DNA from: CBDANO01 sp965197665
Lineage (GTDB): Bacteria > Chloroflexota > Dehalococcoidia > Lucifugimonadales > UBA3495
Reading direction: 5' to 3'
DNA length: 64,000 nt
Assembly (NCBI GenBank): GCA_965197665.1
Contig: CBDANO010000005.1
Location: 186,001 to 250,000 of the forward strand
This document shows, piece by piece, positions 42,814-51,722 of the stretch (within the stretch, counting starts at the first letter, position 1; every line of letters starts with the position of its first letter). The notes below the pieces were generated by a model that worked only from the letters and a program-made list of their open reading frames with translations, was not told the DNA's origin and ran no database searches. The position numbers and the translations under genes are program-made.

Positions 42814-43017
42814 TTATTCCCGGCCCCGGTAGCCGGACCGGACGGCGGCGGTCCTGGATGGCTTGGTGGGAACTTCATCCAGGTCGTTGACCGCGCCGGA
42901 GTGACCGGAAGGACTGAATAGGTAACCGCACTCTTGGCAGCGAAATACATAGTTGTCTTCAGGGCACTTCTTGCCCAATCTAAGCAAACGGGAAGATAGA
43001 CAGCGTCGGCAGCGCAA
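42814..43017 (-). CDS. Small zinc-finger protein beside the terminase
   Basis: 67-residue protein with CRRC (residues 3-6) and CQEC (27-30), likely one zinc ribbon, and a basic, disordered tail. Start is TTG 43017 with an exceptionally strong Shine-Dalgarno (GGAGGTGATC) 6 nt upstream. It is 6 nt upstream of the terminase gene and likely co-translated with it. It occupies the usual place of a small terminase subunit or an HNH, but no such similarity is visible. Confidence 0.65.
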   Translation of the reverse strand: MRCRRCLSSRLLRLGKKCPEDNYVFRCQECGYLFSPSGHSGAVNDLDEVPTKPSRTAAVRSGYRGRE

Positions 43018-43731
43018 TCCCGATCACCTCCAAAAAAATATGCGGGGGCGGCCAACTCAGGGTCGTCCCCGCATACCTTCAACCTAGTGTCCGGTAATCG
43101 AGAGTGTCAAGCGGGAGGGCGTCACCGGCAGGGTCTTTTCAAAGTCCGGAAATACACACATCGTCATGCCAGGGAATCCAGGTTGGGCAAGCATTGCTCC
43201 TTCCCGAAGGTGAGCAACTTTGGAGAGGCCTCGGCAAAAGGTGATCCCGGATTTTTCGATTCCCCTCTCATTTCCGCTCATTTCCCCCCATTTCAGCCCG
43301 TTGGCCGGGTTGGGGCGGATTCCGGGGGCTGTGGAGCAGGTTGAGAGCGGTCAGGTTTGGAGTAGTTCCCGGTCATTGAGGCCCGATGACGCCCCGGCGG
43401 CGCCTTGGATTTGGTCTGAGTCCCGGTGGAACGTTTGGGCCTGACATTTATCACGGTAGGGGGGCGCATCCGGAGTTGGGAAGGGGGGAGTGTCAGTCGC
43501 AGGGTCTTCCTATGAAGGGTCTAAAGTCCAAGTCTTCAGTGCCGCGTTGCTGCCGGAGTTCTTCGGTTCTTCGCTGCTGGCTCCTCAGAATTGGCTGTAG
43601 CCCGCCGCAGGGGGCCGTGGGCGCACCGGCGAGAGGCGGGATCCGGAACCCTAAAGCTTACCTGGGACCCCCGTCTTCGCGGTGAAGCCGGGCTTGGGCT
43701 GGGCCCGCGCCGGAGTAACCGGTGCCAGGCC
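43018..43731. other. 714-nt stretch without a supported gene
   Basis: Located between the phage terminase cluster and a short hypothetical gene. Open frames on both strands are short, lack ribosome binding sites and show no recognisable protein. Given its place at the edge of the portal-terminase cluster it may contain decayed phage sequence or a control region. Confidence 0.4.
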
Positions 43732-43917
43732 CTAATCGCCCCGGTACTTTTCGATAAAGGGGATAACCCTGCCGTCGACGTCGCCCAGGGGCACGCCGGC
43801 ATCGGAGCGAGCCACGCCTACGTGGGCGGACCTTTGAATGTCCTCCCAGTCCGGCTCCAACTCATACTCGCCGCGAAGTTCGTCAAACAGAAGGTCTAGA
43901 GACTGCTTGTCAAACAT
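43732..43917 (-). CDS. Small hypothetical protein
   Basis: 61 residues, acidic, no cysteine or membrane segment. LLFDELRGEYELEPDWEDIQRS looks like a compact helical start. The ribosome binding site is weak (AAGAG), so support is modest; it is kept because no better frame overlaps and it lies in the same direction as the phage genes. Function unknown. Confidence 0.35.
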   Translation of the reverse strand: MFDKQSLDLLFDELRGEYELEPDWEDIQRSAHVGVARSDAGVPLGDVDGRVIPFIEKYRGD

Positions 43918-44091
43918 CTGTGCTCTTACCGTTTCCTTTGTTTATTGTCTTGAGTCCGCCATCGCATTGAGGACCGGGAACGACGCCCCAAGGCGCCGGG
44001 CTGCAATGGCCGGCGCAAGGTTGTCAAAGTTTAACCCTCATTCGCTCTTGCAAGCAAGGGTTGCGGCAAGGGTTGCGGGCAGGAAAGCGGT

Positions 44092-44334
44092 TCAACTGTC
44101 CCGCCCCTCCCGCGGCGAACGGCCAACTCTCGATTGCCGGCGCTGCTGGACAAAGTAGAATCCCATGATGCCGATGGGTATCAATACGATGAGCCCGGCC
44201 AGGACGGCCACGACGGTCCAAGGGCCCAGGTTGACGACGTGGGCTAGGAAGTCCTTGATCCACTCCAGCAGGTCCGGGTCGGCCGGCTCGGTATGGTGCG
44301 GCGTTATAGACCGGAGAATCGTCCAAGGGTTCAA
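44092..44334 (-). CDS. Small single-span membrane protein after the MFS gene
   Basis: 80 residues with one strong transmembrane helix (about residues 40-62, VVAVLAGLIVLIPIGIMGFY) and a short basic cytoplasmic tail. Start is TTG 44334, 3 nt after the MFS stop, with GGAGA 7 nt upstream inside the MFS gene, so the two are translationally coupled. It may be a transporter accessory subunit; no family recognised. Confidence 0.65.
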   Translation of the reverse strand: MNPWTILRSITPHHTEPADPDLLEWIKDFLAHVVNLGPWTVVAVLAGLIVLIPIGIMGFYFVQQRRQSRVGRSPREGRDS

Positions 44335-44337
44335 GCA

Positions 44338-45654
44338 TCAGTCTCCGGCGGAAGCGGCCGCGGGCTGGGCTTGGTAGCGGACGGAATACCGGCGTTCATT
44401 GATAGTGAACGCGGAGAGGGCGGCGGGAAAGAGGAGAGCGCCAACCGCTAGGAAGGCTATTGTGTAGGAGCCGGTGACGTGTTGAAGGATTCCCGCCAGA
44501 AGCACGCCGAAGAAGGCACCGACCTGGTGGAAGACAAACGAAACGCCGGTGATGGTGCCCAGGGCCCGTAGCCCGTATACGTCAGCCGTAAGGGATACGC
44601 TCAAAGGGTTGGTGGCGATCCAGGAAACACCGGCGATTACGGCAAAGAGCCAGACCCCCAAGTCGCCGCCGAGGATGGGAATGCCCACTAGAGGCGGTAC
44701 CAGCAATACCAAATAGGCGGACCCCCTGAGGAAGTACACCAAGGTCAGCATGTTTTTGCGGCTAAACTTATCGGAAAGCATTCCGGCGCCGATACTGCCC
44801 AAGGCATTCAGGCCCCCCATCAAAGCGAACATGGCTCCGGCCATGCCCGGCGAGATGTCCCGGTCTTCCTGGGCGAAAGCCACGAAATGAAAGCTCAGCA
44901 CGAAGGTTGTGGAGCCGCACACGAATAAAGCTAAAGACACTTGCCATATGGGCAGGGAGCGGAATGACTCCCGCCATCTATCCGTGTCCAACGGCGGCAG
45001 GAGCCGCCGCCGCGACCCGTCTTCACCCCCGGCCGGCTCGGAATCCCCGTCGGGCATGAGGCCCCGCTCTCCGGGACTGTCGCGGAGGAACATCATTGCC
45101 AGGGGGACGGCCAAGAAGATGATCAGGCCAAAAGCCACCCACGCGGTCCTCCAATCGGTGGCTTGAATCAGATAGATGCCGAAAGGCACCAAGACCAATG
45201 ATCCGAGGGACACGCCGGCGGAGTTGAGGCCGATGACCGTGGCCCGTTTGCGCCGGAACCACCTGGCCAGCAAAGCGGAGGTGTTGTTCAACGACGCGCC
45301 GCTGAGGGCCATGGAGGCGACGACGCCGAACAGGAACACCAGGAAAAGGTAGTGAAAGGTGAGGCTCAGGAGTGCGGTGCATACCGCCGCAATAACCAAA
45401 TTGATAAGGATGACCCTGCTTCCCTTCCGGTCGAACCACCTTCCGTAGAAAGGTTGAGCCAGCCCGTTGACCAAGAAGCCGATGCCGCCGGCGAGAGCGG
45501 TCTGCCACCGGGCCCAGCCGAATTCCTCTTCCATGGGAAGGACGAAGATTCCGATGACGTTGCGGGCGCCGACAGTGGCGAAAGCAACAAACAAACAGGT
45601 AGCTACCACGTACCAGCCGAAGTAGATGCCGGGCTTTCTTGTAACGGCGGACAT
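44338..45654 (-). CDS. MFS transporter (monocarboxylate/oxalate-formate antiporter-like)
   Basis: 438 residues with 12 predicted transmembrane helices. The N-terminus PGIYFGWYVVATCLFVAFAT and NVIGIFVLPMEEEFGW, plus GRWFDRKGSRVILI between helices 2 and 3, are typical of the monocarboxylate transporter-like branch. Helices 7-12 restart at WQVSLALFVCGSTTFVLSFH, and DKFSRKNML is the second A-motif loop. ATG 45654 is preferred because the 62 upstream codons include intergenic repeat sequence. Substrate likely a small organic acid, not proven. Confidence 0.9.
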   Translation of the reverse strand: MSAVTRKPGIYFGWYVVATCLFVAFATVGARNVIGIFVLPMEEEFGWARWQTALAGGIGFLVNGLAQPFYGRWFDRKGSRVILINLVIAAVCTALLSLTFHYLFLVFLFGVVASMALSGASLNNTSALLARWFRRKRATVIGLNSAGVSLGSLVLVPFGIYLIQATDWRTAWVAFGLIIFLAVPLAMMFLRDSPGERGLMPDGDSEPAGGEDGSRRRLLPPLDTDRWRESFRSLPIWQVSLALFVCGSTTFVLSFHFVAFAQEDRDISPGMAGAMFALMGGLNALGSIGAGMLSDKFSRKNMLTLVYFLRGSAYLVLLVPPLVGIPILGGDLGVWLFAVIAGVSWIATNPLSVSLTADVYGLRALGTITGVSFVFHQVGAFFGVLLAGILQHVTGSYTIAFLAVGALLFPAALSAFTINERRYSVRYQAQPAAASAGD

Positions 45655-45685
45655 TCTCTTTGGCCCAGTTTCTCTTCTAAATGAG

Positions 45686-45742
45686 TGTTTCAAAAGTCCA
45701 TTCTCCCTGGGGAGAAGGTTAGGATTAGGGGAAAGGTCCGAA
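45686..45742. repeat. Dispersed 57-bp repeat, copy B
   Basis: Matches 29909-29965 at 53 of 57 positions, same orientation, with the same central CTCCCTGGGGAG palindrome. It lies just upstream of the MFS gene. The rest of 45655-46132 shows no supported gene. Confidence 0.8.
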
Positions 45743-46132
45743 TTTCCCGCCCAATCCGCGGCGATGCTCGCGTCTATAATAGCATTGAACCACTCAACCC
45801 CGTGCGCAAGTTTCTGATCGCCCGTCCAGACGTAACGCAAGAGTTACCCCACCCCGGAAAGAAGGAGTGTGGTTGGCGCCGGGACACCCAGGGCAATCGC
45901 TTTTCCCGCCTTTTACCGGCAGTCCCTTTTCCAACCCGGCAAACTTGCACGCCGGGTTGATCATAAGCAGTCTCTTGCTCCGTTCCGCCCTGGACGGCGG
46001 CACAAAAATCCGGTGCGCACCCGGGACGGACTGAGGCAAGCCGTCCCGGTCAAAACTTGCCGCAGGGTCAGCCGCATATTAAGATACGTCGAGAAATATG
46101 ATTCGAAGTATGACTCAAGGCGGTTTATTTTT

Positions 46133-47101
46133 ATGAAAGCAGCCAGGCTGGCGGGGCCCAAGCACTTCGAGATTGTCGACACGGAAATGCCGACCCCTAG
46201 CGAGGGCGAGTGCTTGGTCAAGCTGGAGCGGGTATCGGTGTGCGGGAGCGACATCCGCCACGGGTACCAGGTCCTTCCTGAAGAAGAATACCCTATGCCC
46301 ATCGGCTCGCCCTGCCATGAGTTGGCCGGGGTGGTGGTCGAGTCCCGCACCGACGGCTTCCGGGAAGGTCAGCGGGCCATCGTGATTCCGGAGCGGCACA
46401 GCGGCGGTCTGATGGAGTACATCGTGTCTAATCCCGGCAGGATGATCCCGCTTCCGGATGAGGGGTCCCTTGATGAGTGGGTGATGTGTCAACCCTCGGG
46501 TACCGTGCTGTACTCCTGCCAGCAGATGCCGAACTTGCTGGGCAAGAACGTGCTGATTTTCGGTCAGGGGAGCATTGGCCTGAGCTTTACGATGATCACC
46601 TCTCGTATCGGGGCCCGCAACGTGATAGCCGCGGACCTCTTGGACTACCGGTTGGAAAAATCAACGGAATTGGGGGCGACCCACACAGTCAATCCCGATG
46701 CGGAAAACATCGATGAGGCCGTGAAGGACATAACCGAAGGCGCCGGGGCCGACGTGGTGGTGGAAGCGGCAGGCTACCCCGATACCTTCAACCTGTGCTT
46801 CCGCACAGTCCGCCAGTTTGGCACAGTAATCGTGTTTGGGGTACAGACCGACGACTACGTGCCCATCGAGCATAACTTGTTGATGGACAAACAACCCCGG
46901 ATAGTGCCGACCACCGGCGCCCGCAGCGGCAACCCCACCGCTCACATCAAGGAAATCGTCGGATTGCGCCAGCGGGGTTGGTGCGATCCGGCGGCGTTGA
47001 TCACTCACCGAATGGGGCTTTCCCAGGTGCAGGCCGCTTACGACATGTACGAACAAAGGCAGGACAACATCATAAAGGTGATAATGAACGTCAACGAGTA
47101 G
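46133..47101 (+). CDS. Zinc-dependent medium-chain alcohol dehydrogenase
   Basis: 322-residue MDR-family dehydrogenase. The zinc-site Cys lies in VSVCGSDIRHGYQ, the His-Glu pair in IGSPCHELAGVVVE, and the NAD-binding Rossmann motif in VLIFGQGSIGLSF. The structural four-Cys zinc lobe of classical ADHs is not present, so it is of the single-zinc type (as in some sorbitol- or threonine-type dehydrogenases). The ATG at 46133 begins the family N-terminus; ribosome binding site is weak. Alcohol or polyol substrate unknown. Confidence 0.92.
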   Translation: MKAARLAGPKHFEIVDTEMPTPSEGECLVKLERVSVCGSDIRHGYQVLPEEEYPMPIGSPCHELAGVVVESRTDGFREGQRAIVIPERHSGGLMEYIVSNPGRMIPLPDEGSLDEWVMCQPSGTVLYSCQQMPNLLGKNVLIFGQGSIGLSFTMITSRIGARNVIAADLLDYRLEKSTELGATHTVNPDAENIDEAVKDITEGAGADVVVEAAGYPDTFNLCFRTVRQFGTVIVFGVQTDDYVPIEHNLLMDKQPRIVPTTGARSGNPTAHIKEIVGLRQRGWCDPAALITHRMGLSQVQAAYDMYEQRQDNIIKVIMNVNE

Positions 47102-47142
47102 GCTAGCCGCGAGCCGCGAATCGAGTAGTTGGGCTGGGGATT

Positions 47143-47991
47143 GTGGAACCAGGGTCCGAAATAAGAATGGTGTGGGAAAATCTGGCCTTGGCCATCGCTC
47201 TGTGCAAGGGTGTGCAAAAGGGCCTGATTACCAGGGCCCACGTGCCCACCGGCCGGACCGTCGCGGTGTCGAATGACGGTCCCGCAGTGGAAGTGATGAG
47301 CCCCTTGAACCTTGCAAAGGAGCAGGACCTGGTCAGATGCATCAACAATCATGTCCGCGGCGCGGTGGCTTTCTCCGCGATCCAGGCCCATAGCACGCTG
47401 ACGCGAGTCTGCGATACCCCTCCGCTTCGTGAGGCGGACCCGGACCTGAGCGCGGCCCGGTGCGCCATGTTTTTGATGAGTAACTCGCTTGGCGGAAGGA
47501 TGCTCGCGCCGGTGTGGGACTGCCCGGCGCCGTACCGACTCCGCTTTGAAGTGCGTTCTATTCCTTTCCTGCTGGACGCTTCGGCGTTGAACGGCAGACC
47601 CGTGCGTTGGGGCGACTTCGGCGGACTGGACAAGTACCTGGACCTGCTACAGTATTGCGCTCGCCGAATGGACAGTGCCGGGCTGCCGGAGGTGGACCGG
47701 CCCCAGCCAAGCTCCAGGCCTGTACCTACCCGGAAGAACCAGCTGGCCATGCCCATTCCGGAAGACGGGCCCGTGGCAACCTTCGTCGACTCCAGATGTC
47801 TGGTCGACTCGGAGGCCCAGGCCATGGCCAAGGACTTGTATGCAGCGTATCTAGCCTGGTGCCGGGACGCCGCTAGGACTCCACTGGTGCAACGGAGCTT
47901 TGGCATTCAATTGACGAGACTCGGCTTCGTTCGCAAACGAAGAGGGCGAGGCCGCCACTGGTGGCGTGGAGTGGCGCCGCACCCGTACTAA
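47143..47991 (+). CDS. Protein with primase-tail-like C-terminal domain
   Basis: 282 residues. The first ~200 are not recognised; they contain several Cys but no clear motif. The C-terminal ~70, with AKDLYAAYLAWCRDAARTPL, RSFGIQLTRLGF and RKRRGRGRHWWRGV, resemble the helical domain found at the C-terminus of phage and plasmid D5/P4-type primase-helicases. No primase or helicase catalytic motif is present. It may be a phage-derived DNA-binding fragment joined to an unknown domain. Start GTG 47143 has a poor ribosome binding site; a later ATG at 47167 is possible. Confidence 0.55.
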   Translation: MEPGSEIRMVWENLALAIALCKGVQKGLITRAHVPTGRTVAVSNDGPAVEVMSPLNLAKEQDLVRCINNHVRGAVAFSAIQAHSTLTRVCDTPPLREADPDLSAARCAMFLMSNSLGGRMLAPVWDCPAPYRLRFEVRSIPFLLDASALNGRPVRWGDFGGLDKYLDLLQYCARRMDSAGLPEVDRPQPSSRPVPTRKNQLAMPIPEDGPVATFVDSRCLVDSEAQAMAKDLYAAYLAWCRDAARTPLVQRSFGIQLTRLGFVRKRRGRGRHWWRGVAPHPY

Positions 47992-48029
47992 CGACGGAAT
48001 TTCGATAATCAACTTGCTGGGAGGCAGAG

Positions 48030-49391
48030 ATGGCCGGAGACTATCTGGACCGACTTGCTCGGTTCGTCGTCGATACCAGATTGGAGGACTTGGAAGAATC
48101 CACCGTGGCTGCGGCCAAGACCGTGGTGCTGGACACCATCGGCGCCGTGCTTGCCGGCAGCCGCTTGCCGGAGAACAGTAACCTGGCCCGGCTGGCCCAA
48201 GCCATGAGCAGCCCCGGACCGTCCACCCTGTTCGGCCACCCGGGCAAAGTGCATCCCGCTTTCGCCGCGCTGGTCAACGCCACCGCCGGGGTGTCGTTGG
48301 AGATGGACGAGGGCAACCGGTTGGGCGGCGGCCATGCGTCGATCCACGTGACTCCCGGCGCCGTGGCCGTGGCGGAGCAGCTAGACAGCAGCGGCAAATC
48401 GCTCCTGGAGAGCGTCATCGTCGGGTACGAAGTCTCTTCCCGCATCGGCACGGGGACAGTGGTCAGACCTGAAGTCCATTCCCACGGGACTTGGGGGACC
48501 ATCGGCACCGCGGCGGCGGCGGCCAGGCTATTGGGCTTCGACGCCGCCGAGACCCGCCAAGCAATGAGCTTGGCCGTTTCCATGAGCCCGGCGAATACTT
48601 GGACTCCTTGCTTGGAGGGGGCCACCGTCCGCAACCTGTACCCGGGCCGTTCCGGATTTCAAGGAGTCATGGCGCCCCATCTCCTCCGCTGCGGCTTCAC
48701 CGGGATCAAGGACGGTCCCAAGGACCTGTACAGTACCTTCTTAGGCAAGGGGTTCGATTCGGAGGAGGTGATGGCGGGCTTGGGAGAGCCGGGGAATTAC
48801 CGCATCCAGCATAACTACTTCAAGCTGCACGCATGTTGCTTGTATAACCACCCGGCCTTGGATGCCGTGCAAGCGATGGCCCGCCGCGAGAAGTTCCTGC
48901 CTTCCGAGGTAGACCGGATCAAAGTGGAAGCGCCTTCCGTGGCCATGATTCTGGACGACCCCGCGCCGCAGAACATGCTGGCGGCCAAGTTTTCTATTCC
49001 CTACGCGGTGGCCGCGGCCCTCCTCCACGGGACCACGGATATTACCGCCTTCTATCCCGAGAAGGTGCAGGACAGCCGGGTCGGCGCATTGGCCCAACGG
49101 GTGGAGTTGGTGGAGGACCCCCAAATGGACCTGACCCGGTACGACTACCCCTCCTCTAGGGTGGAGGTGCGACTGGATGACGGGCGCGTGTTCAACGAAA
49201 GCGTCACCGCCCACCATGGCGACACGCACAACCCGGCGTCCCGCGACGAGCTGGTTGGGAAGTTCACTTTCCTGGCGTTGGACTCCCTGGGAGAAGAGGG
49301 GACTCACCGGGTTGTCGACGCGGTTGACCGCTTGGACCGCCTCGACGGGGTCAAGGAATTGACCGGGATCTTGGCCCAGAGCCGGGCCTAG
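48030..49391 (+). CDS. MmgE/PrpD family protein
   Basis: 453 residues of the MmgE/PrpD (2-methylcitrate dehydratase / iminodisuccinate epimerase) fold. FAALVNATAGVSLEMDEGN, GGGHASIHVTPGAVAVAE and VGYEVSSRIGTG are core blocks of the helical domain, and HNYFKLHACCLYNHPALDA the metal- or substrate-binding region. GGGAGG lies 5 nt before the ATG. No prpB or prpC is adjacent, so a methylcitrate-cycle role is not supported by context; many homologues act on other dicarboxylates. Confidence 0.92.
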   Translation: MAGDYLDRLARFVVDTRLEDLEESTVAAAKTVVLDTIGAVLAGSRLPENSNLARLAQAMSSPGPSTLFGHPGKVHPAFAALVNATAGVSLEMDEGNRLGGGHASIHVTPGAVAVAEQLDSSGKSLLESVIVGYEVSSRIGTGTVVRPEVHSHGTWGTIGTAAAAARLLGFDAAETRQAMSLAVSMSPANTWTPCLEGATVRNLYPGRSGFQGVMAPHLLRCGFTGIKDGPKDLYSTFLGKGFDSEEVMAGLGEPGNYRIQHNYFKLHACCLYNHPALDAVQAMARREKFLPSEVDRIKVEAPSVAMILDDPAPQNMLAAKFSIPYAVAAALLHGTTDITAFYPEKVQDSRVGALAQRVELVEDPQMDLTRYDYPSSRVEVRLDDGRVFNESVTAHHGDTHNPASRDELVGKFTFLALDSLGEEGTHRVVDAVDRLDRLDGVKELTGILAQSRA

Positions 49392-49406
49392 ATTCCCCCT
49401 TGGCCG

Positions 49407-50114
49407 CTACCTGCCGCGTTCATCGCCCCAGAGCAGGACATGGAGCCTGGTGGAAAACCGGAAGCCCTCTCTGACGCAGGCTTCGGAAATCCACCGGCTC
49501 CGGCAATTGATAACCTCCGCCGTCCGGCCTTGGGGCATCAAGACTATATTGCGGCTGGACAAGCCGTACTTATCGCGTATTCCAAGCACTTCGTCGAGGT
49601 CGTTGGGTGCCTCGACAACAAATTTGAAGTAGGCCGTCGGTAGCTGAGCGAAAGCATTCAATGCTTCAGGCATGTCCCGCCGCGCCGCAGGGTTGCCCGA
49701 ATTGCTGAGCTTGGGCGACACGTTCCACTGGTCGACCACCGCGAGCAACCCCGCGAGGGGAGTGATGGTACCGTTGGTCTCCACCTCGAACTCGAAATCA
49801 TCGGCCTTCAACTCGGCCAGTAGGGGCACCAACTCCCGTTGCTGTAGCAAGGGCTCACCGCCGGTGACCACCACGCGCCGGCAAGCCAGACCCTTGACTA
49901 TATCCTTCACTTCAGAAGTGTCCAGGGCCGCTACTTCCTGATTGTAGTCGTAGCGGTCCCAGTCCCAGGTGTATTTCGTATCGCACCAGCTACAGGCCAG
50001 GTTGCAAGTAGCCAACCTCAGGAAAGTCGAAGGAGTGCCGGCGGTGGGGCCTTCCCCTTGGAGGGAGTGAAAGATTTCCGGCCGGCCGCCGGGTTGCTTA
50101 CTGACGCGGAGCAC
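49407..50114 (-). CDS. queE: 7-carboxy-7-deazaguanine synthase QueE
   Basis: 235-residue radical SAM enzyme converting carboxy-tetrahydropterin to CDG, the third step to preQ0. The cluster motif CNLACSWC (Cx3CxxC) is followed by DTKYTWDW, and EIFHSLQGEGPTAGTPSTF at the N-terminus is the QueE start. VVTGGEPLLQQRE is the SAM-binding GGE block. GTG 50114 begins immediately after the queC stop, with GGAAGGG just upstream in the queC end, so the two are coupled. Last gene of the queF-D-C-E operon. Confidence 0.96.
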   Translation of the reverse strand: MLRVSKQPGGRPEIFHSLQGEGPTAGTPSTFLRLATCNLACSWCDTKYTWDWDRYDYNQEVAALDTSEVKDIVKGLACRRVVVTGGEPLLQQRELVPLLAELKADDFEFEVETNGTITPLAGLLAVVDQWNVSPKLSNSGNPAARRDMPEALNAFAQLPTAYFKFVVEAPNDLDEVLGIRDKYGLSSRNIVLMPQGRTAEVINCRSRWISEACVREGFRFSTRLHVLLWGDERGR

Positions 50115-50867
50115 CTACCCTTCCGCTCCCCGCCGCCGCAACAGAGGGTCCGCAAATCCCGCTTCCTCAAATCCCTTGGCTCGAAGGACGCAGCTATCGC
50201 AGACTCCGCAGGGAGCTTCGCCTCCCTGGTAGCAACTCCAAGTCAACTCAAGGGGTACTTTCAGTTCCATTGCCAGGGTTACGATTTCGGCCTTGGATAA
50301 GCGAATGATCGGCGTCTCGACGCAGATGGGCACTTGGTACTCGGTCCAAACTTTACTGCCGTACCCCAGAGCGCCGCTGATCTTCTCGAAGAATTCAGGA
50401 CGGCAGTCGGGATAACCGCTGTAGTCGATAGCGTTGGGGGCCATGAAAAGGCAGGCTTCCAGTCCCTTGGGATCGACGCCTTCCACCTCGATGGCGTAAA
50501 GCAAGTGACTTTCCAGGAAAGCCGCCGCTAGAGTCAGGAAGAAGGTGTTGCGAAGGGGCACGTAGGTAATGGGGATACTGACACCCATTTGGGCGGCGTT
50601 CCGGTCTTTCGGAATAGGGAAGCGATGTGGATTGGTGAGAGCCGAATACCAGGCCACGTCCCGGAAGAAGGAGATGTCCAACAGATGGTGCTTGACTCCC
50701 AGGGCCACCGCTATCTCTCCGGCGCAGTCCAACTCTTTGCTGTGGCTTTGGCCGTAGTGAAAGGTCAAGGCCGTGAGGTCGTCGGTTGCTTGCAGCGCCC
50801 CAGCGGTAACGGTGGTGGAGTCCAATCCTCCGGAGAGGAGGGTCACGCCGTACCGTTTAGCCATCAT
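50115..50867 (-). CDS. queC: 7-cyano-7-deazaguanine synthase QueC
   Basis: About 250-residue ATP-dependent enzyme converting CDG to preQ0 nitrile. SGGLDSTT is the PP-loop; the zinc site is CYQGGEAPCGVCDSC near the C-terminus, with all four cysteines present. Start is one of two adjacent ATGs (50867 or 50864); the first overlaps the queD stop as ATGA. Position between queD and queE fits the pathway. Product feeds queuosine (via preQ1) or possibly DNA 7-deazaguanines. Confidence 0.96.
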   Translation of the reverse strand: MMAKRYGVTLLSGGLDSTTVTAGALQATDDLTALTFHYGQSHSKELDCAGEIAVALGVKHHLLDISFFRDVAWYSALTNPHRFPIPKDRNAAQMGVSIPITYVPLRNTFFLTLAAAFLESHLLYAIEVEGVDPKGLEACLFMAPNAIDYSGYPDCRPEFFEKISGALGYGSKVWTEYQVPICVETPIIRLSKAEIVTLAMELKVPLELTWSCYQGGEAPCGVCDSCVLRAKGFEEAGFADPLLRRRGAEG

Positions 50868-51292
50868 CCCCCTTGTATTACTTCGTAATACTCCGCGTAC
50901 TGATTGGCAGACTCCCATAGCCTGACCTTGGCCGGGGCTGCTCCGCAGAGCTCTTTCACTTGCTCATATAGCTCTCTGCTTATAACCTCGCAAGAAGGGT
51001 TCTCTCCGTCGAATCTATAGAGTCTGACTTTCGACAAGGACTCTAGGCCGGCGATTAGCTCGGCGTCTTTGCTGTTGACAAGAAAAGCGTGGTCCCAATT
51101 ATCGTCGATCCAAGACTTGATCCGGCTCCTGAGATCGGTGAAATCGAATACCAACCCCACGGAGTCCAGAGAATCCGCTTCCAGAAAGACTTCCGCACAG
51201 TAAGTGTGGCCGTGAGGAAAGGCGCACTTTCCATCGTAGTCGAGCAGCCGGTGGCCGCTGTCGAAAGTTATTTCAATCCTAATCAGGTGCAT
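50864..51292 (-). CDS. queD: 6-carboxy-5,6,7,8-tetrahydropterin synthase QueD
   Basis: 142-residue homologue of pyruvoyl-tetrahydropterin synthase, making carboxy-tetrahydropterin from dihydroneopterin triphosphate. Zinc ligands are visible: His in FDSGHRLLDY and the pair in FPHGHTYCAEV; the catalytic region includes VFDFTDLRSRIKSWID and DNWDHAFL. Overlaps queF by 14 nt upstream and queC by 4 nt downstream, so translation is coupled. GTP cyclohydrolase is not in the window. Confidence 0.95.
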   Translation of the reverse strand: MHLIRIEITFDSGHRLLDYDGKCAFPHGHTYCAEVFLEADSLDSVGLVFDFTDLRSRIKSWIDDNWDHAFLVNSKDAELIAGLESLSKVRLYRFDGENPSCEVISRELYEQVKELCGAAPAKVRLWESANQYAEYYEVIQGG

Positions 51293-51722
51293 CTGCCCCA
51301 GCGTGGTCCGGGTATTCGACTGAGACGGAAGTGTGAAGGCCGCCGCGCACTTTGTAGTCCAAGGTTACGGTCATAGACCGGGGCCGGCATGCCCCCACCA
51401 AGTCCCTTAGAATGCGGTTGACGGCGTGCTCTTGGACTATCCCCACGTCCCGGTAGGACAGGAGGTAGTACTTGAGGGACTTCAACTCGATACAACTCCG
51501 GTCGGGCACGTAGGAGATTTCCAGTGTGCCGTAATCCGGCAACCCGGTCCAAGGACACACGGCGGTGAACTCATCGGTGTCTATGTCCACCCTGGTGTCT
51601 TGCTCGGGGTATTCGTACTCGAAGGTCAATAAGCGCAGGGAATCGACGGCCTCCTCGTCTTTGGACGGCAGCGGACGGTCTAGAGCTTCGTATTGCTCTC
51701 TTAGCTCCGGTATAGTAGCCAT
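51279..51722 (-). CDS. queF: preQ1 synthase QueF (NADPH-dependent)
   Basis: 147-residue nitrile reductase making preQ1 from preQ0. TAVCPWTGLPDYGTLEISYVP contains the catalytic Cys and Asp; CIELKSLKYYLLSYRDVGIVQEH has the QueF signature Glu-Leu-Lys-Ser-Lys/Leu-Lys. Single-domain (type I) size. GGAGG is 8 nt before the ATG, and the segment from just downstream of it through the start codon is complementary to a sequence about 60 nt upstream. It heads the operon and indicates tRNA queuosine as the likely end product. Confidence 0.95.
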   Translation of the reverse strand: MATIPELREQYEALDRPLPSKDEEAVDSLRLLTFEYEYPEQDTRVDIDTDEFTAVCPWTGLPDYGTLEISYVPDRSCIELKSLKYYLLSYRDVGIVQEHAVNRILRDLVGACRPRSMTVTLDYKVRGGLHTSVSVEYPDHAGADAPD

